A DNA stretch of 64,000 nucleotides. Origin: Streptomyces palmae. Lineage in GTDB: Bacteria > Actinomycetota > Actinomycetes > Streptomycetales > Streptomycetaceae. The position numbers and the translations under genes are program-made. Under the pieces are notes generated by a model. That model was given only the letters and a program-made list of their open reading frames with translations. It had not been told where the DNA came from and ran no database searches. Positions 7,725-15,399 of this stretch are shown here, piece by piece. The stretch spans positions 1 to 64,000 of the forward strand of contig NZ_SRID01000002.1 of NCBI RefSeq assembly GCF_004684805.1. The letters are read 5' to 3'. How positions within the stretch are numbered: the first letter of the stretch is position 1; every line of letters starts with the position of its first letter.

Positions 7725-9001
7725 GACTGGTAGCTCCCGAAGATCACCACGGCGTTGTTGCCGCCGAAGGCCAGGCCGTTGTTCTGCACGATGCGCAGGT
7801 CCGCCTCGACCGCCTCGTTGGGTACGCAGTCCACCGCGCACTCCGGGTCGGTCTGGACGTGGTTGATGGTCGGCGGGATGAAGCCTTCCTTGATGGCCAG
7901 GGCGCAGCCGATGGCGGCGAGCGCGCTGGCCGCGCCCATGGCGTGCCCCAGCATCGACTTCATCGAGATGGTGCGCGGCACGGCGTCGCCGAAGACCGAG
8001 CGGATGGCCCCGACCTCGGTGGTGTCGTTGGCCTTGGTGCCGGTGCCGTGCGCGGAGATGAAGTCCACCTCCTCGGGCTTGACGCCGGCGTCGTCCAGGG
8101 CCAGCCGCATGCAGTCGGCCACGCTCTCGCCGAACGGGGCGACCTGGTGGTAGGCGTCGCAGTTGAGGCCGTAGCCGAGCACCTCGGCGTAGATCCGGGC
8201 GCCGCGCGCCAGGGCCGACTCCAGGCTCTCCAAGACCAGGATGCCGGCGCCCTCGCCGGTGAGGATGCCCTTCCGGTCGGCGTCGAAGGGCTGGCACTTC
8301 TCGGGTGCGATGGTGCCCAGCCGGTAGAAGCCGGTGAAGGTCTTGCGGCAGACGGCGTCCGCGCCGCCGCACAGCGCGATGTCGGCCTCGCCGATGCGGA
8401 TGGCGTCCAGGCCGTAGCCGATGGCGTAGTTGCCGGCCGCGCAGGCGGTGGGCACGGTGACGGCCTCGGCCCGGGTGAGTTCGAACTCACGGGCCACCGC
8501 GGTCGACAGGTGCCCCACGGGAACCCTGCGGGCGGTGATGGCGTCCATGTGCTCGGGGCCCTCGGCGACCTCGGTCTCCACCAGCCGGTCGAGGTCGTGC
8601 GACTCGCCGTCGGTGGTGCCGACCGAGATCAGGCAGCGGCCGGCGTCCAGCGCCTCCGCGGTCAGTCCGGCGTCGGCGACCGCCATCCGGGCGGCGGCCA
8701 CCGAGAACTGGGTGGCCCGGCCCAGGCGTTGCGGGTCCAGGGTGCGAATATGGCGTTCCGGCTGGAACCCGACGACCTCGGCTCCATTTGCATACTCAAA
8801 GCCGGTGGTGTCATAGAGTGAAATCGGCCGGACTCCGCTGCGACCGGACCGCAGTCCATCGCGGAATTCCTCGACACCGATCCCAATGCTGGACACGGCA
8901 CCGAGTCCGGTCAGTACGACCCTTCTCCCTCGGCCGCGACCTTGAGGTTCCAGCACCTCAGACCCCCCATTGGCTGTGCGTTCCGCTATTGCGCCAGACA
9001 T
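7721..9001 (-). CDS. Ketosynthase alpha (KS), pair 1
   Basis: A 426-residue beta-ketoacyl synthase with a complete triad: Cys187 in VPTACAAGNYA, His318 in ISAHGTGTKAND and His353 in MLGHAMGA. It catalyses decarboxylative condensation of malonyl-ACP with the growing chain together with its CLF. The ATG at 9001 has no obvious ribosome site; a GTG at 8953 preceded by GGGGGG fits better and would shorten the N-terminus by 16 residues. It faces the oxoamine synthase gene across a shared promoter region. It is very close in sequence to the KS at 21133. Confidence 0.92.
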   Translation of the reverse strand: MSGAIAERTANGGSEVLEPQGRGRGRRVVLTGLGAVSSIGIGVEEFRDGLRSGRSGVRPISLYDTTGFEYANGAEVVGFQPERHIRTLDPQRLGRATQFSVAAARMAVADAGLTAEALDAGRCLISVGTTDGESHDLDRLVETEVAEGPEHMDAITARRVPVGHLSTAVAREFELTRAEAVTVPTACAAGNYAIGYGLDAIRIGEADIALCGGADAVCRKTFTGFYRLGTIAPEKCQPFDADRKGILTGEGAGILVLESLESALARGARIYAEVLGYGLNCDAYHQVAPFGESVADCMRLALDDAGVKPEEVDFISAHGTGTKANDTTEVGAIRSVFGDAVPRTISMKSMLGHAMGAASALAAIGCALAIKEGFIPPTINHVQTDPECAVDCVPNEAVEADLRIVQNNGLAFGGNNAVVIFGSYQS

Positions 9002-9215
9002 TAGGGTCCGGCGATCGCCCCGGCCAAGCCCGGGACAACGAACTGCCAGCGGTCACTTTAATCTGTGACGAAGGGTCCCCTTTTCTCTACGCAGCGTCAT
9101 GGCGACCGCCGGCCTTCAGGCACCAACTTGCCAATCTGTGACGACACTTCGAAGTACGTCCAGAGTGGGCCGATACGGTCACCGGCAACGATTGCCACGA
9201 GAAGGTTGGGGGACC
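9002..9215. promoter_or_regulatory. Divergent promoter region with a 12-bp direct repeat
   Basis: This 214-base gap separates the leftward KS operon from the rightward oxoamine synthase gene, so it must hold two promoters. The 12-mer AATCTGTGACGA occurs at 9060-9071 and 9133-9144, 73 bases apart (about seven helical turns) and in the same orientation. This is a plausible operator pair for a cluster regulator. I could not assign -35/-10 elements with confidence. Confidence 0.5.
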
Positions 9216-10661
9216 ATGACAATCGATGCAGCCGGAGCGCCGACCATGTCACTGCGCGCGGAAGGCGTGTCCGAGGCGGTCAACGGGGGCGCCGCGGATC
9301 CGCTGACCAGCAATGACACCAGCCCTCTTTCCCATATAGCGGAGAGTGCGGCGGCCGACGAGCGGGACAACGACCGCCTCGCCAAACTGCTGCGACTGCT
9401 GGAGCAGCTCGGCGACGACCAGGCGGACGAGCTGCTGCGCTATGGCTCCTCCCTGAAATGGCAGTTCAGCCAGTTCGCCGAGGGACTGCGCCGCTTCGGT
9501 GTCACCAACGTGCCGTTCACCGAGGGCATGTCGGGTGTTCCCGAGGTCACGATGGACGGCCGCAGCCTTGTCAACTTCGCGCCGGTCAACTTCCTCAACC
9601 TGCACAGCAGGCCGGATGTCATGGACCATTTCGTGAACGCGGCCCGCACCTTCGGCCTGGCCACCGGCGGCGCCCGGATCAGCCAGGGCGTGACCCGTCC
9701 GCACCTGGACATGGAGGCCGAACTCTGCCGCATCCTGGGCAAGGAGCGGGCGATCAGCTACGCCACCGGCACGCTGGCCAACATCGGTTTCGTCCACGCC
9801 ATGACGAACCGGCAGGCCTGGTCGGAGGATATGCAGATCGACCACACCGACGTGGTCTTCGTCTACGACCGGGACAACCACTGGAGCCTGTGGAAGGCCG
9901 CCGAGAAGCTCGAATACGGCAGGCAGCTCTTCTCCTTCAAGCACAACGACGTCGCGCACCTGGAATCGATCCTCAAGCGCCTCCAGCGCAAGCGGGTCGT
10001 GGTGGTGTTCGAGAGCGTCTACTCGGTGGACGGCTCGGTCGCCCCGATGCACGAAATCGTCGATCTGTGCGAACGCTACGGCGCACTCACCTATGTGGAT
10101 GACGCCAACGGATTCCTGGTGTACGGCGCCGAGCACCGGCCCTTCGCCAAGGAGTACGCGGGCATGCTCCGCGCGGACTTCATCATGGTGTCGCTGAAGA
10201 AGTCGGTGGGCCTGGAGGGCGGCATGATCGCCGGCCCGAACGACGCCATCTGGGCCATGGAGGCACTGGGCATGGCCTCGGTCTTCAGCGCCCAGGTGCA
10301 GCCGCCGACGGCGGCCACCGCGGCCTACACCATGAAGCTGCTGACCCAGCACGAGCCGGAGATCGTCGACAACTACCTGGCGAAGGTCGCCGATTTCCGC
10401 CAACTGCTCACCGACGAGGGCTTCCAGCTCAATCCGACGCCCTCCATCATGACCTCGATCGATGTCGGCCCGGAGTCCAAGGGCATGGCCATCAGGGACG
10501 CGTTCCTGGAGCGCGGATACCGCATTCCGGTGTATCTCTTCCCGGCCGCCCGCCGCAACCACGCCACGATGCGGCTCATCCTCAACGCCACCCACACCGA
10601 CGAGCACATCCTGGGCTTCCTGGGGCTGATGAAGGAGTTCCGCGACAAGTTCGACATCTGA
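9216..10661 (+). CDS. PLP-dependent alpha-oxoamine synthase family enzyme
   Basis: A 481-residue fold-type I PLP enzyme related to 8-amino-7-oxononanoate synthase, 5-aminolevulinate synthase and serine palmitoyltransferase. The lysine motif is SLKKSVGLEGG, with Lys329 the likely Schiff-base residue. Asp295 in VDDANG should bind the pyridine nitrogen, but the usual His two residues after the DD/DE is Asn298. FKHNDVAHLE matches the family HND element. The family couples an amino acid to an acyl thioester with loss of CO2. Inferred role: release of the polyketide from ACP as an alpha-amino ketone. About 85 extra N-terminal residues precede the catalytic fold. The ATG at 9216 follows GGGGGA. It is monocistronic, with a strong terminator after it. 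Confidence 0.88.
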   Translation: MTIDAAGAPTMSLRAEGVSEAVNGGAADPLTSNDTSPLSHIAESAAADERDNDRLAKLLRLLEQLGDDQADELLRYGSSLKWQFSQFAEGLRRFGVTNVPFTEGMSGVPEVTMDGRSLVNFAPVNFLNLHSRPDVMDHFVNAARTFGLATGGARISQGVTRPHLDMEAELCRILGKERAISYATGTLANIGFVHAMTNRQAWSEDMQIDHTDVVFVYDRDNHWSLWKAAEKLEYGRQLFSFKHNDVAHLESILKRLQRKRVVVVFESVYSVDGSVAPMHEIVDLCERYGALTYVDDANGFLVYGAEHRPFAKEYAGMLRADFIMVSLKKSVGLEGGMIAGPNDAIWAMEALGMASVFSAQVQPPTAATAAYTMKLLTQHEPEIVDNYLAKVADFRQLLTDEGFQLNPTPSIMTSIDVGPESKGMAIRDAFLERGYRIPVYLFPAARRNHATMRLILNATHTDEHILGFLGLMKEFRDKFDI

Positions 10662-10673
10662 TAATGGCTCTTC

Positions 10674-10705
10674 CGTAATCCCCGGTGGGCTCACCGGGGA
10701 TTACG
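10674..10705 (+). terminator. Terminator of the oxoamine synthase gene
   Basis: A perfect 14-bp stem (CGTAATCCCCGGTG and its complement) with a GGCT loop, 12 bases after the stop codon. Confidence 0.85.
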
Positions 10706-10754
10706 CAATGCGCCATGCCGGTCGGCCGGGCACCGGCCGGTGGGATGCAAAGCA

Positions 10755-10793
10755 CGGCTGCGGGGCCCCTGGATGCCAGGGGCCCCGCAGCCG
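10755..10793 (-). terminator. Terminator of the leftward PKS operon (20448-10811)
   Basis: A perfect 18-bp GC-rich stem with an ATG loop, starting 18 bases past the stop of the leftward CLF gene. With the hairpin at 10674 it forms a back-to-back terminator pair between convergent genes. Confidence 0.85.
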
Positions 10794-10810
10794 TATGAGC
10801 GATGGCAAAC

Positions 10811-11782
10811 TCAGCGCGCGGTGGGCCGAATACGGGCCAGCGTCACCTGGCCGCTGCCGCCCGCCGCGACCACCAGGCACTCCTCGCCGTCCCGCAGCGC
10901 CCGCGCCACCTCGGTCATCGGTCCCAGGCAGCCCGGTCCGGCGTGCGTCCGGTCCAACCGGCCGCCCTGCGCGCCGAGCGCGGCGGCCAGCGCGTCGGCC
11001 ACCGGGGAGGCGTCGGCCACCAGCCGTACCGGCAGCCCGGCGGCGCCCTGGTCCGGCAGCCCGAGCGCGGCCAGCGCCCCGGCCAGCAGCCGCTCGGTGT
11101 GCCCGGCCGCCCGCGCCGGATCCGCCGCCGCGGTGGGCGACAGGAAGAAACCGCGGGCCGCCACCCGGCCGTACTCCGTCGCGCCCCGCTCCCGGACCCG
11201 CTCGGCCGGCTCCAGGACCAGCACCACCGCGCCGTCCTCGGAGCTCGCCGCCTCCGGCTCCACCGGGTCCAGCGGCTCCTCGGTGACCCCGAGCACCAGC
11301 CAGGACGCCCGGCCCAGGGCGACCGCGCGCAGCCCCGTCTCGATCGACTCCAGACCGGCCACCCGGGGGGTGTGCAGCGCCAGGCTGAAGCCCTTGAGCC
11401 CGTGCTCGATGGCCAGCTTGCTGAGGAAGAGGTTGACCGAGAAGTACGGGGCGGTGGTGGGCCGCAGCCCGCCCAGCCCCTTCTCCAGCACCGCCCGGTC
11501 GATGACGCCGTGCAGGTCGGAGGCGCAGTTGTTGGACCCCAGCGCCACCCCGCAGTCCAGCCCGCGCTGCTCCGGCACCTCGGCCAGGGCCGCGTCCGCC
11601 AGCGCCCGCTTGCCGGCGCCCAGCAGATAGCGGGAGGAGCGCGGCACGTACTTGTAGCCGGACGGGCCCAGCTCGGTGCGGTAGTCGAACCACTCCCGCT
11701 CCGCGTCCGCGGGCGGCAGCACCTCGCCGATCCCGGAGACGACGAGCTCGGTGGCGTCGGTGTGCCCCGTCGTGGTCGCCAT
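10811..11782 (-). CDS. Chain length factor (KS-beta), pair 2
   Basis: A 323-residue ketosynthase-fold protein, shorter than usual for a CLF. The active-site segment reads GFSLALHTPRVAGLES, so the Cys is absent and the protein is a CLF-like partner rather than a condensing enzyme. The ATG at 11782 starts 2 bases after the stop of the partner KS. It is the last gene of the long leftward operon. It is strongly diverged from pairs 1 and 4, which suggests a different step or chain-length window. Confidence 0.8.
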   Translation of the reverse strand: MATTTGHTDATELVVSGIGEVLPPADAEREWFDYRTELGPSGYKYVPRSSRYLLGAGKRALADAALAEVPEQRGLDCGVALGSNNCASDLHGVIDRAVLEKGLGGLRPTTAPYFSVNLFLSKLAIEHGLKGFSLALHTPRVAGLESIETGLRAVALGRASWLVLGVTEEPLDPVEPEAASSEDGAVVLVLEPAERVRERGATEYGRVAARGFFLSPTAAADPARAAGHTERLLAGALAALGLPDQGAAGLPVRLVADASPVADALAAALGAQGGRLDRTHAGPGCLGPMTEVARALRDGEECLVVAAGGSGQVTLARIRPTAR

Positions 11783-11784
11783 GG

Positions 11785-12990
11785 TCAGTCCCGCCCTTCC
11801 GCCTGCTCGACGCCCTCGAAGAGCAGCGAGATGTTGTGCCCGCCGAAGGCGAAGGCGTTGATCATCACCAGCCGCCCCCGCGGGGTGGTCGGCTCGGTCG
11901 GCAGCCACACCTCGCACTCCGGGTCCAGGTCGTCCACCGGCAGGTTCGGCGGCAGCTGCCCGTGTTCCAGCGCCAGCACCGCGGCCACCGCGGACAGCGC
12001 TCCGGAGGCACCGCCGGTGTGCCCGAGCAGCGCCTTGAGGCTGTACAGCGGCACCTTGGCGGCGTCCGGGCCGAACACCTGGCGCAGCGCGGCGCACTCG
12101 GTGACATCGCTGAGCTGGGTGCCGGTGGCGTGCGGCAGCACGGCCGAGACCTGGTCGGCGGTGCGTCCGGCGGCCTCCAGGGCCAGCCGCATGGCGCGGG
12201 CGATCTGCACGCCGCTGGGGTCCGGGGCGGTGGGGTGGTGGGCGTCGCAGGTCCAGCCGGAGCCCACCAGGCGGGCCAGCGGGCGGGCGCCCCGGGCCCG
12301 GGCGGACTCCTCCGACTCCAGGACCATCGCCGCGGCGCCCTCGGCCTGCCCGGTACCGCGCCGCAGCCGGTGGAAGGGGCGGCAGCCGTCCGGGTCCACG
12401 GCGCCCAGCCGCTGGAAGCTGCCCATGGTGACCCGGGAGTACATCTCCACCCCGCCGGCGATCACCACGTCCGCGTCCCCGGCCCGGATCAGGTCCGCGC
12501 CCATGGCCAGCGCGTAGGCGCCGCCCGCGCAGGCGTTGGAGAGGCTGCCGGCCGCCGCCTGCGCCCCGTACTCCTCGGCGAGCACCGCGGCGGTGGCGTA
12601 GCCGGGCACCCAGCCCTCGGTCGGGGTGGCGGTGCCGGCCCGCCACTCCTCCACCTGCTGGGCGTCGGAGACCCCGCTGGCGAAGAACACCGCGGTCCGT
12701 CCGGCCGGCGCGCCCGGCACCAGCCCGGCCTGGGCGGCGGCCTCCGCCGCGGCCTGCCGGGCGGCCCGGGTGGCCCGGCCCAGCGGCAGGCCCAGCGCCC
12801 GTCGCGGCTGATCCGGCACGACCCCGTCCGGCACCATCTGGCATAAGGTCAGCGGTGTCAGCTCCGGCCCGAGCTCCTCGGCCGGAGTGGGCGCCGTTCT
12901 GCGGCGCTCGCGCATGGCGTCCCAGAACGCCGCCGTACCGCCACCGAAGGACGACAGCGCCCCCGTCCCGGTGACCACGATCCCGGTCAT
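11785..12990 (-). CDS. Ketosynthase alpha (KS), pair 2
   Basis: A 401-residue KS with an intact triad: Cys154 in SNACAGGAYA, His287 in LPHATGTQLSD and His324 in LLGHTGGASG. The ATG at 12990 is preceded by GAGGGGGAAAG; a TTG one codon upstream is less likely. The NACAGG environment and overall sequence differ from the TACAAG type of pairs 1 and 4, so it probably accepts a different acyl substrate. About 110 non-coding bases separate it from the DsrE-like trio upstream. Confidence 0.9.
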   Translation of the reverse strand: MTGIVVTGTGALSSFGGGTAAFWDAMRERRRTAPTPAEELGPELTPLTLCQMVPDGVVPDQPRRALGLPLGRATRAARQAAAEAAAQAGLVPGAPAGRTAVFFASGVSDAQQVEEWRAGTATPTEGWVPGYATAAVLAEEYGAQAAAGSLSNACAGGAYALAMGADLIRAGDADVVIAGGVEMYSRVTMGSFQRLGAVDPDGCRPFHRLRRGTGQAEGAAAMVLESEESARARGARPLARLVGSGWTCDAHHPTAPDPSGVQIARAMRLALEAAGRTADQVSAVLPHATGTQLSDVTECAALRQVFGPDAAKVPLYSLKALLGHTGGASGALSAVAAVLALEHGQLPPNLPVDDLDPECEVWLPTEPTTPRGRLVMINAFAFGGHNISLLFEGVEQAEGRD

Positions 12991-13102
12991 CAAGCTTTCC
13001 CCCTCTTATCGCGCCCGTACCCCCGCCGCACCGGACGGGGCCGGGCTGGTCAAGCGCGTAAGCCGCGGGCCGGCCCCCTCGCCGGTCCGCGGTGTGCGCC
13101 CC

Positions 13103-13486
13103 TCACAGGAACCACACGTGCTGGTAGGTGTCCCAGCTCAGCGCCAGCCGCGTGCTGTCCACGCAGCGCACCCCCGGCAGCAGCCGGTCCTCGTCCAGGC
13201 CGAGGGCGGTCAGGCCGTGCCGGTCCACGTAGACCGCCACGCCCTCCTCGACCAGGGTGGCCACCGAAGCGCGCGGGTCAGGCGCGGTGATCTCCGGCAG
13301 GCCGGCCAGCTTCAGCCGGGGTGGTGCGGACTCGGCGGTCACCGCGGCGGTCACCGCGGTGCCGCGCAGCACCAGGTCGATGGTGCCGAGCTGGCCGCGG
13401 AAGGCCAGCACGCCGTAGAGCGCGTCGAAGAACTGGGCCTCCAGCGTGCCCCGGTAGCCGCGGTCGATCACGGCCAGGTACGTCAT
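13103..13486 (-). CDS. DsrF/TusC-like small protein, third of a DsrE-family trio
   Basis: A 127-residue alpha/beta protein. The N-terminus (MTYLAVIDRGYRGTLEAQ), the mid-segment LVEEGVAVYVDRHGLTALGL and the end (SWDTYQHVWFL) follow the plan of DsrF/TusC, which close with a YDxxxxF-type strand. It has one Cys, outside the catalytic position of DsrE, as expected for a non-catalytic TusC-type subunit. It starts 3 bases after the stop of the Cys-containing DsrE-like gene. Family members form DsrE2F2H2/TusBCD hexamers that carry persulfide sulfur. Function in this cluster is unknown. The assignment is from pattern only. Confidence 0.6.
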   Translation of the reverse strand: MTYLAVIDRGYRGTLEAQFFDALYGVLAFRGQLGTIDLVLRGTAVTAAVTAESAPPRLKLAGLPEITAPDPRASVATLVEEGVAVYVDRHGLTALGLDEDRLLPGVRCVDSTRLALSWDTYQHVWFL

Positions 13487-13489
13487 CGC

Positions 13490-13903
13490 TCAGGCTCCCC
13501 CGATGTACACGGTCCGGTCGGCCGCGGCGACCGTGGCGGCCAGCCGGGCGTCGGACCTGAGCCGGACCTCGGGGATGTGCCGGCCCGCGCCGCGCTCGGC
13601 GCTGCACGCGGTGCAAACGATCCAGGCCAGCCGCTTCTCGGAGGCGTCGATCATGCCGCGGATGACGGCGGCGGCCGAGGGCGCGACCACCCGCGGGTCG
13701 AGCAGGTGGGCCGGCTTGCGGTCGCCCAGCGACTCCTGGGTGAGCATGGTGTTGTAGCCGCAGGCCCAGATCCGTACCGTCCGCCCCTGGTCGAGGACGG
13801 CCTGGGCGAGCCGCAGCGCGGTGGTGAGCGCGTCGTTCACATGCGGCGGGGCGGTCAGGACGATCAGCAGGTCCCAGTGCCTGCGGGCGACGGTGGCCGC
13901 CAT
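13490..13903 (-). CDS. DsrE/TusD-like protein with candidate sulfur-carrier cysteine
   Basis: A 137-residue protein with a DsrE/TusD outline: LLIVLTAPPHVNDALTTALR (residues 12-31) matches the opening strand and helix, RTVRIWACGYNT the second strand, and LAWIVCTACSAERG (about 92-105) the strand-loop where DsrE/TusD carry the persulfide cysteine. It is thus the likely catalytic member of the trio. The ATG at 13903 overlaps the upstream stop by one base. No TusE, cysteine desulfurase or ThiS/MoaD partner is visible nearby, so any sulfur source would lie elsewhere. Both a sulfur-transfer and a purely structural role remain possible. Confidence 0.65.
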   Translation of the reverse strand: MAATVARRHWDLLIVLTAPPHVNDALTTALRLAQAVLDQGRTVRIWACGYNTMLTQESLGDRKPAHLLDPRVVAPSAAAVIRGMIDASEKRLAWIVCTACSAERGAGRHIPEVRLRSDARLAATVAAADRTVYIGGA

Positions 13904-14244
13904 CAGTGCCACACCACCCGGGTGCCGGCCGCGGTCAGTTCGGCCGCCACCCGGTCCATGTCCACCACGCTCGCCGCGTCGGCGAGGACCCGCCGCGGGA
14001 TGGCGCGCTGGGCGAGGGTGAATCCGTCCACCCACAGCTCGCCGCCGGCCGCGGTGAAGGCCGCGACCGGCTCACTGGCGCCGCGCACGGCGGCGGCGAC
14101 GGCGTCCGCCACCAGGAACAGGCGCACCCGCCCGCCCGCCGCCGCCAGCGCCAGCGCGTCGCCGACGAACCGCTCCGAGGCATGGCCGACCTGCGATTCC
14201 ACCAGCAGGTACGACATGGTCGGCGCGGTCATCGGCCGGGTCAC
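13903..14244 (-). CDS. DsrE-family small protein without cysteine, first of the trio
   Basis: 113 residues. ERFVGDALALAAAGGRVRLFLVADAV, abbreviated here as the FVGDALAL and RVRLFLVADAV segments, matches the DsrE-family strand-helix-strand core. A GGELWVDGFTLAQRAI loop occupies the place where many DsrE-like proteins have a CPxC motif; no Cys remains. It ends TAAGTRVVWH. The GTG at 14244 overlaps the stop of the ACP gene (GTGA); an ATG at 14217 is a good alternative start. Direct coupling to an ACP is the clue that the trio acts on, or with, a carrier-bound intermediate (inference). Confidence 0.58.
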   Translation of the reverse strand: MTRPMTAPTMSYLLVESQVGHASERFVGDALALAAAGGRVRLFLVADAVAAAVRGASEPVAAFTAAGGELWVDGFTLAQRAIPRRVLADAASVVDMDRVAAELTAAGTRVVWH

Positions 14245-14492
14245 ACGCTCGCGAGCTTCCGCTGCAGCAGCTCGTGGACATCGCGCAGCCGCTGCACGTC
14301 GGTGATCTCGTGCGACTCGATCTTGATCTCGTAGGTGCGCTCCAGGATCACCGCCATCTCCAGCGCCAGCAGCGAGTCCGCGCCCAGGTCCTCGATGAAG
14401 TGGGCGTCCTCGGTCACCTCGTCCGAGGCGATGTCCAGAACGTCGGCGATCAGCTCGCGCAGCTCACCGATCTCGATGCTCTTCTCGGCCAT
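14241..14492 (-). CDS. Acyl carrier protein (ACP 2), coupled to the DsrE-like trio
   Basis: An 83-residue ACP with phosphopantetheine Ser40 in LGADSLLALEMA. The ATG at 14492 has an AAGGAG ribosome site. It is the first gene of the block ACP - DsrE-like x3, and its stop overlaps the next start. It is distinct from the HGADSL ACPs, so it is a dedicated carrier candidate for whatever the trio does. Confidence 0.92.
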   Translation of the reverse strand: MAEKSIEIGELRELIADVLDIASDEVTEDAHFIEDLGADSLLALEMAVILERTYEIKIESHEITDVQRLRDVHELLQRKLASV

Positions 14493-14540
14493 AGCCCTGT
14501 TTCTCCTTGCTTGTATCGATGTACGGCGGTACCGCGCTCT

Positions 14541-14640
14541 CAGGGGGCGCTGGGCGTCCCCCCGGACGGAGTCTGGGGGAGGAACTGCGCGACAAGCCAC
14601 AAACAGACCCGCAGCCGAACGACCACGAACCCCTGCGGCC
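14541..14640. repeat. Streptomyces-type intergenic repeat element
   Basis: The non-coding gap between the ACP and the DsbA-like gene contains the phrases CCCCGGACGGAGTCTGGGGG and GAACTGCGCGACAAGCCACA followed by ACCCGCAGCC. I recall near-identical phrases as a common dispersed intergenic element in Streptomyces genomes. It is non-coding and may form a hairpin around the first phrase. Its presence in the middle of the operon suggests an insertion after the operon was assembled. Confidence 0.5.
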
Positions 14641-14654
14641 CTCAAGCGGAGCGC

Positions 14655-15380
14655 CTACGCACAGCCGCCCGCGATGCCGCCGTCGCCACCCGGGGTGACC
14701 AGTTCCGGCAGCTCGATGAACTCGCCCAGCCAGGACTGGTCGATGTCGCCCTCCACCGGGTCCTCGCCGCGGACCGCCGCCACATAGGGCTTGAGCCGGT
14801 CCACCCCGAAGAACTTGTTGAAGCCATGCACGAAGAACGGCACGCCGAACAGGCCGTCCTTGTACGAGCGGGTCAGCGCCGCGGCGCCGCGGGCGCGGAT
14901 CTCGTCGTCGTCCGAGGCGTTGGCCACGGCGTCCGCGTCCAGGCCCAGCTGCTCGGCCACCGCGGCGATGGTCGCCCGCTCGGTGATGTCCTTGCCCTCG
15001 ATCCACCGGGCCCGGTAGACCGCGTCGATGTACTCGCGGCCCTTGCCGGCGTCCTGGGCCACCAGGTAGCCCAGGTGGGAGATCTCCCAGTTGGGGTCGC
15101 GGTCCACCGGGACGGTCATCTCGAAGCCGCGCAGCTTCGACAGGCGGCGCAGGTCCTGGAGGATGTAGAAGTTCTTCGCCCGCGACATCGGGACGATGGG
15201 CAGCTCCACCCCGTCCGCGTCGAGCAGCTTCTGGGTCACCGCGTCCGGCTCCCAGAACGGGATCCACTCGATGGCGTCGGCGACGTCCGGGTAGCGCTCG
15301 GTCAGGTCCCGGTAGGCGAAGTAGGCGTAGGGGCTGCGCAGCGAGAAGTACCAGCGCGGCTGCTTCTTGGGCTTGGCCAT
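14655..15380 (-). CDS. DsbA-fold (HCCA isomerase/GST-kappa-like) protein
   Basis: A 241-residue thioredoxin-fold protein. [15 protein letters not shown] at residues 13-27 matches the 2-hydroxychromene-2-carboxylate isomerase pattern with Ser in place of the DsbA cysteine. [21 protein letters not shown] near residues 180-200 gives the cis-Pro substrate-binding loop and C-terminal contact. The family isomerises double bonds, usually with glutathione. Related proteins occur in highly reducing type II PKS clusters, so cis/trans isomerisation of a polyenoyl-ACP is the likely role (inference). The ATG at 15380 follows AAGGAG. Confidence 0.8.
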   Translation of the reverse strand: MAKPKKQPRWYFSLRSPYAYFAYRDLTERYPDVADAIEWIPFWEPDAVTQKLLDADGVELPIVPMSRAKNFYILQDLRRLSKLRGFEMTVPVDRDPNWEISHLGYLVAQDAGKGREYIDAVYRARWIEGKDITERATIAAVAEQLGLDADAVANASDDDEIRARGAAALTRSYKDGLFGVPFFVHGFNKFFGVDRLKPYVAAVRGEDPVEGDIDQSWLGEFIELPELVTPGGDGGIAGGCA

Positions 15381-15399
15381 GGGTCTGCTCTCCTTCCGG

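Noticed and set aside
10802-12517. Long plus-strand frames over the KS 2/CLF 2 genes
   Set aside because: Antisense shadow; the leftward frames show full KS motifs and good ribosome sites.
13103-14244. The DsrE-like trio as universal stress or PTS-type proteins
   Set aside because: The lengths (113-137 aa), shared strand-helix outline, Cys placement and three-gene layout fit DsrE/F/H better, though only a profile search would settle it.
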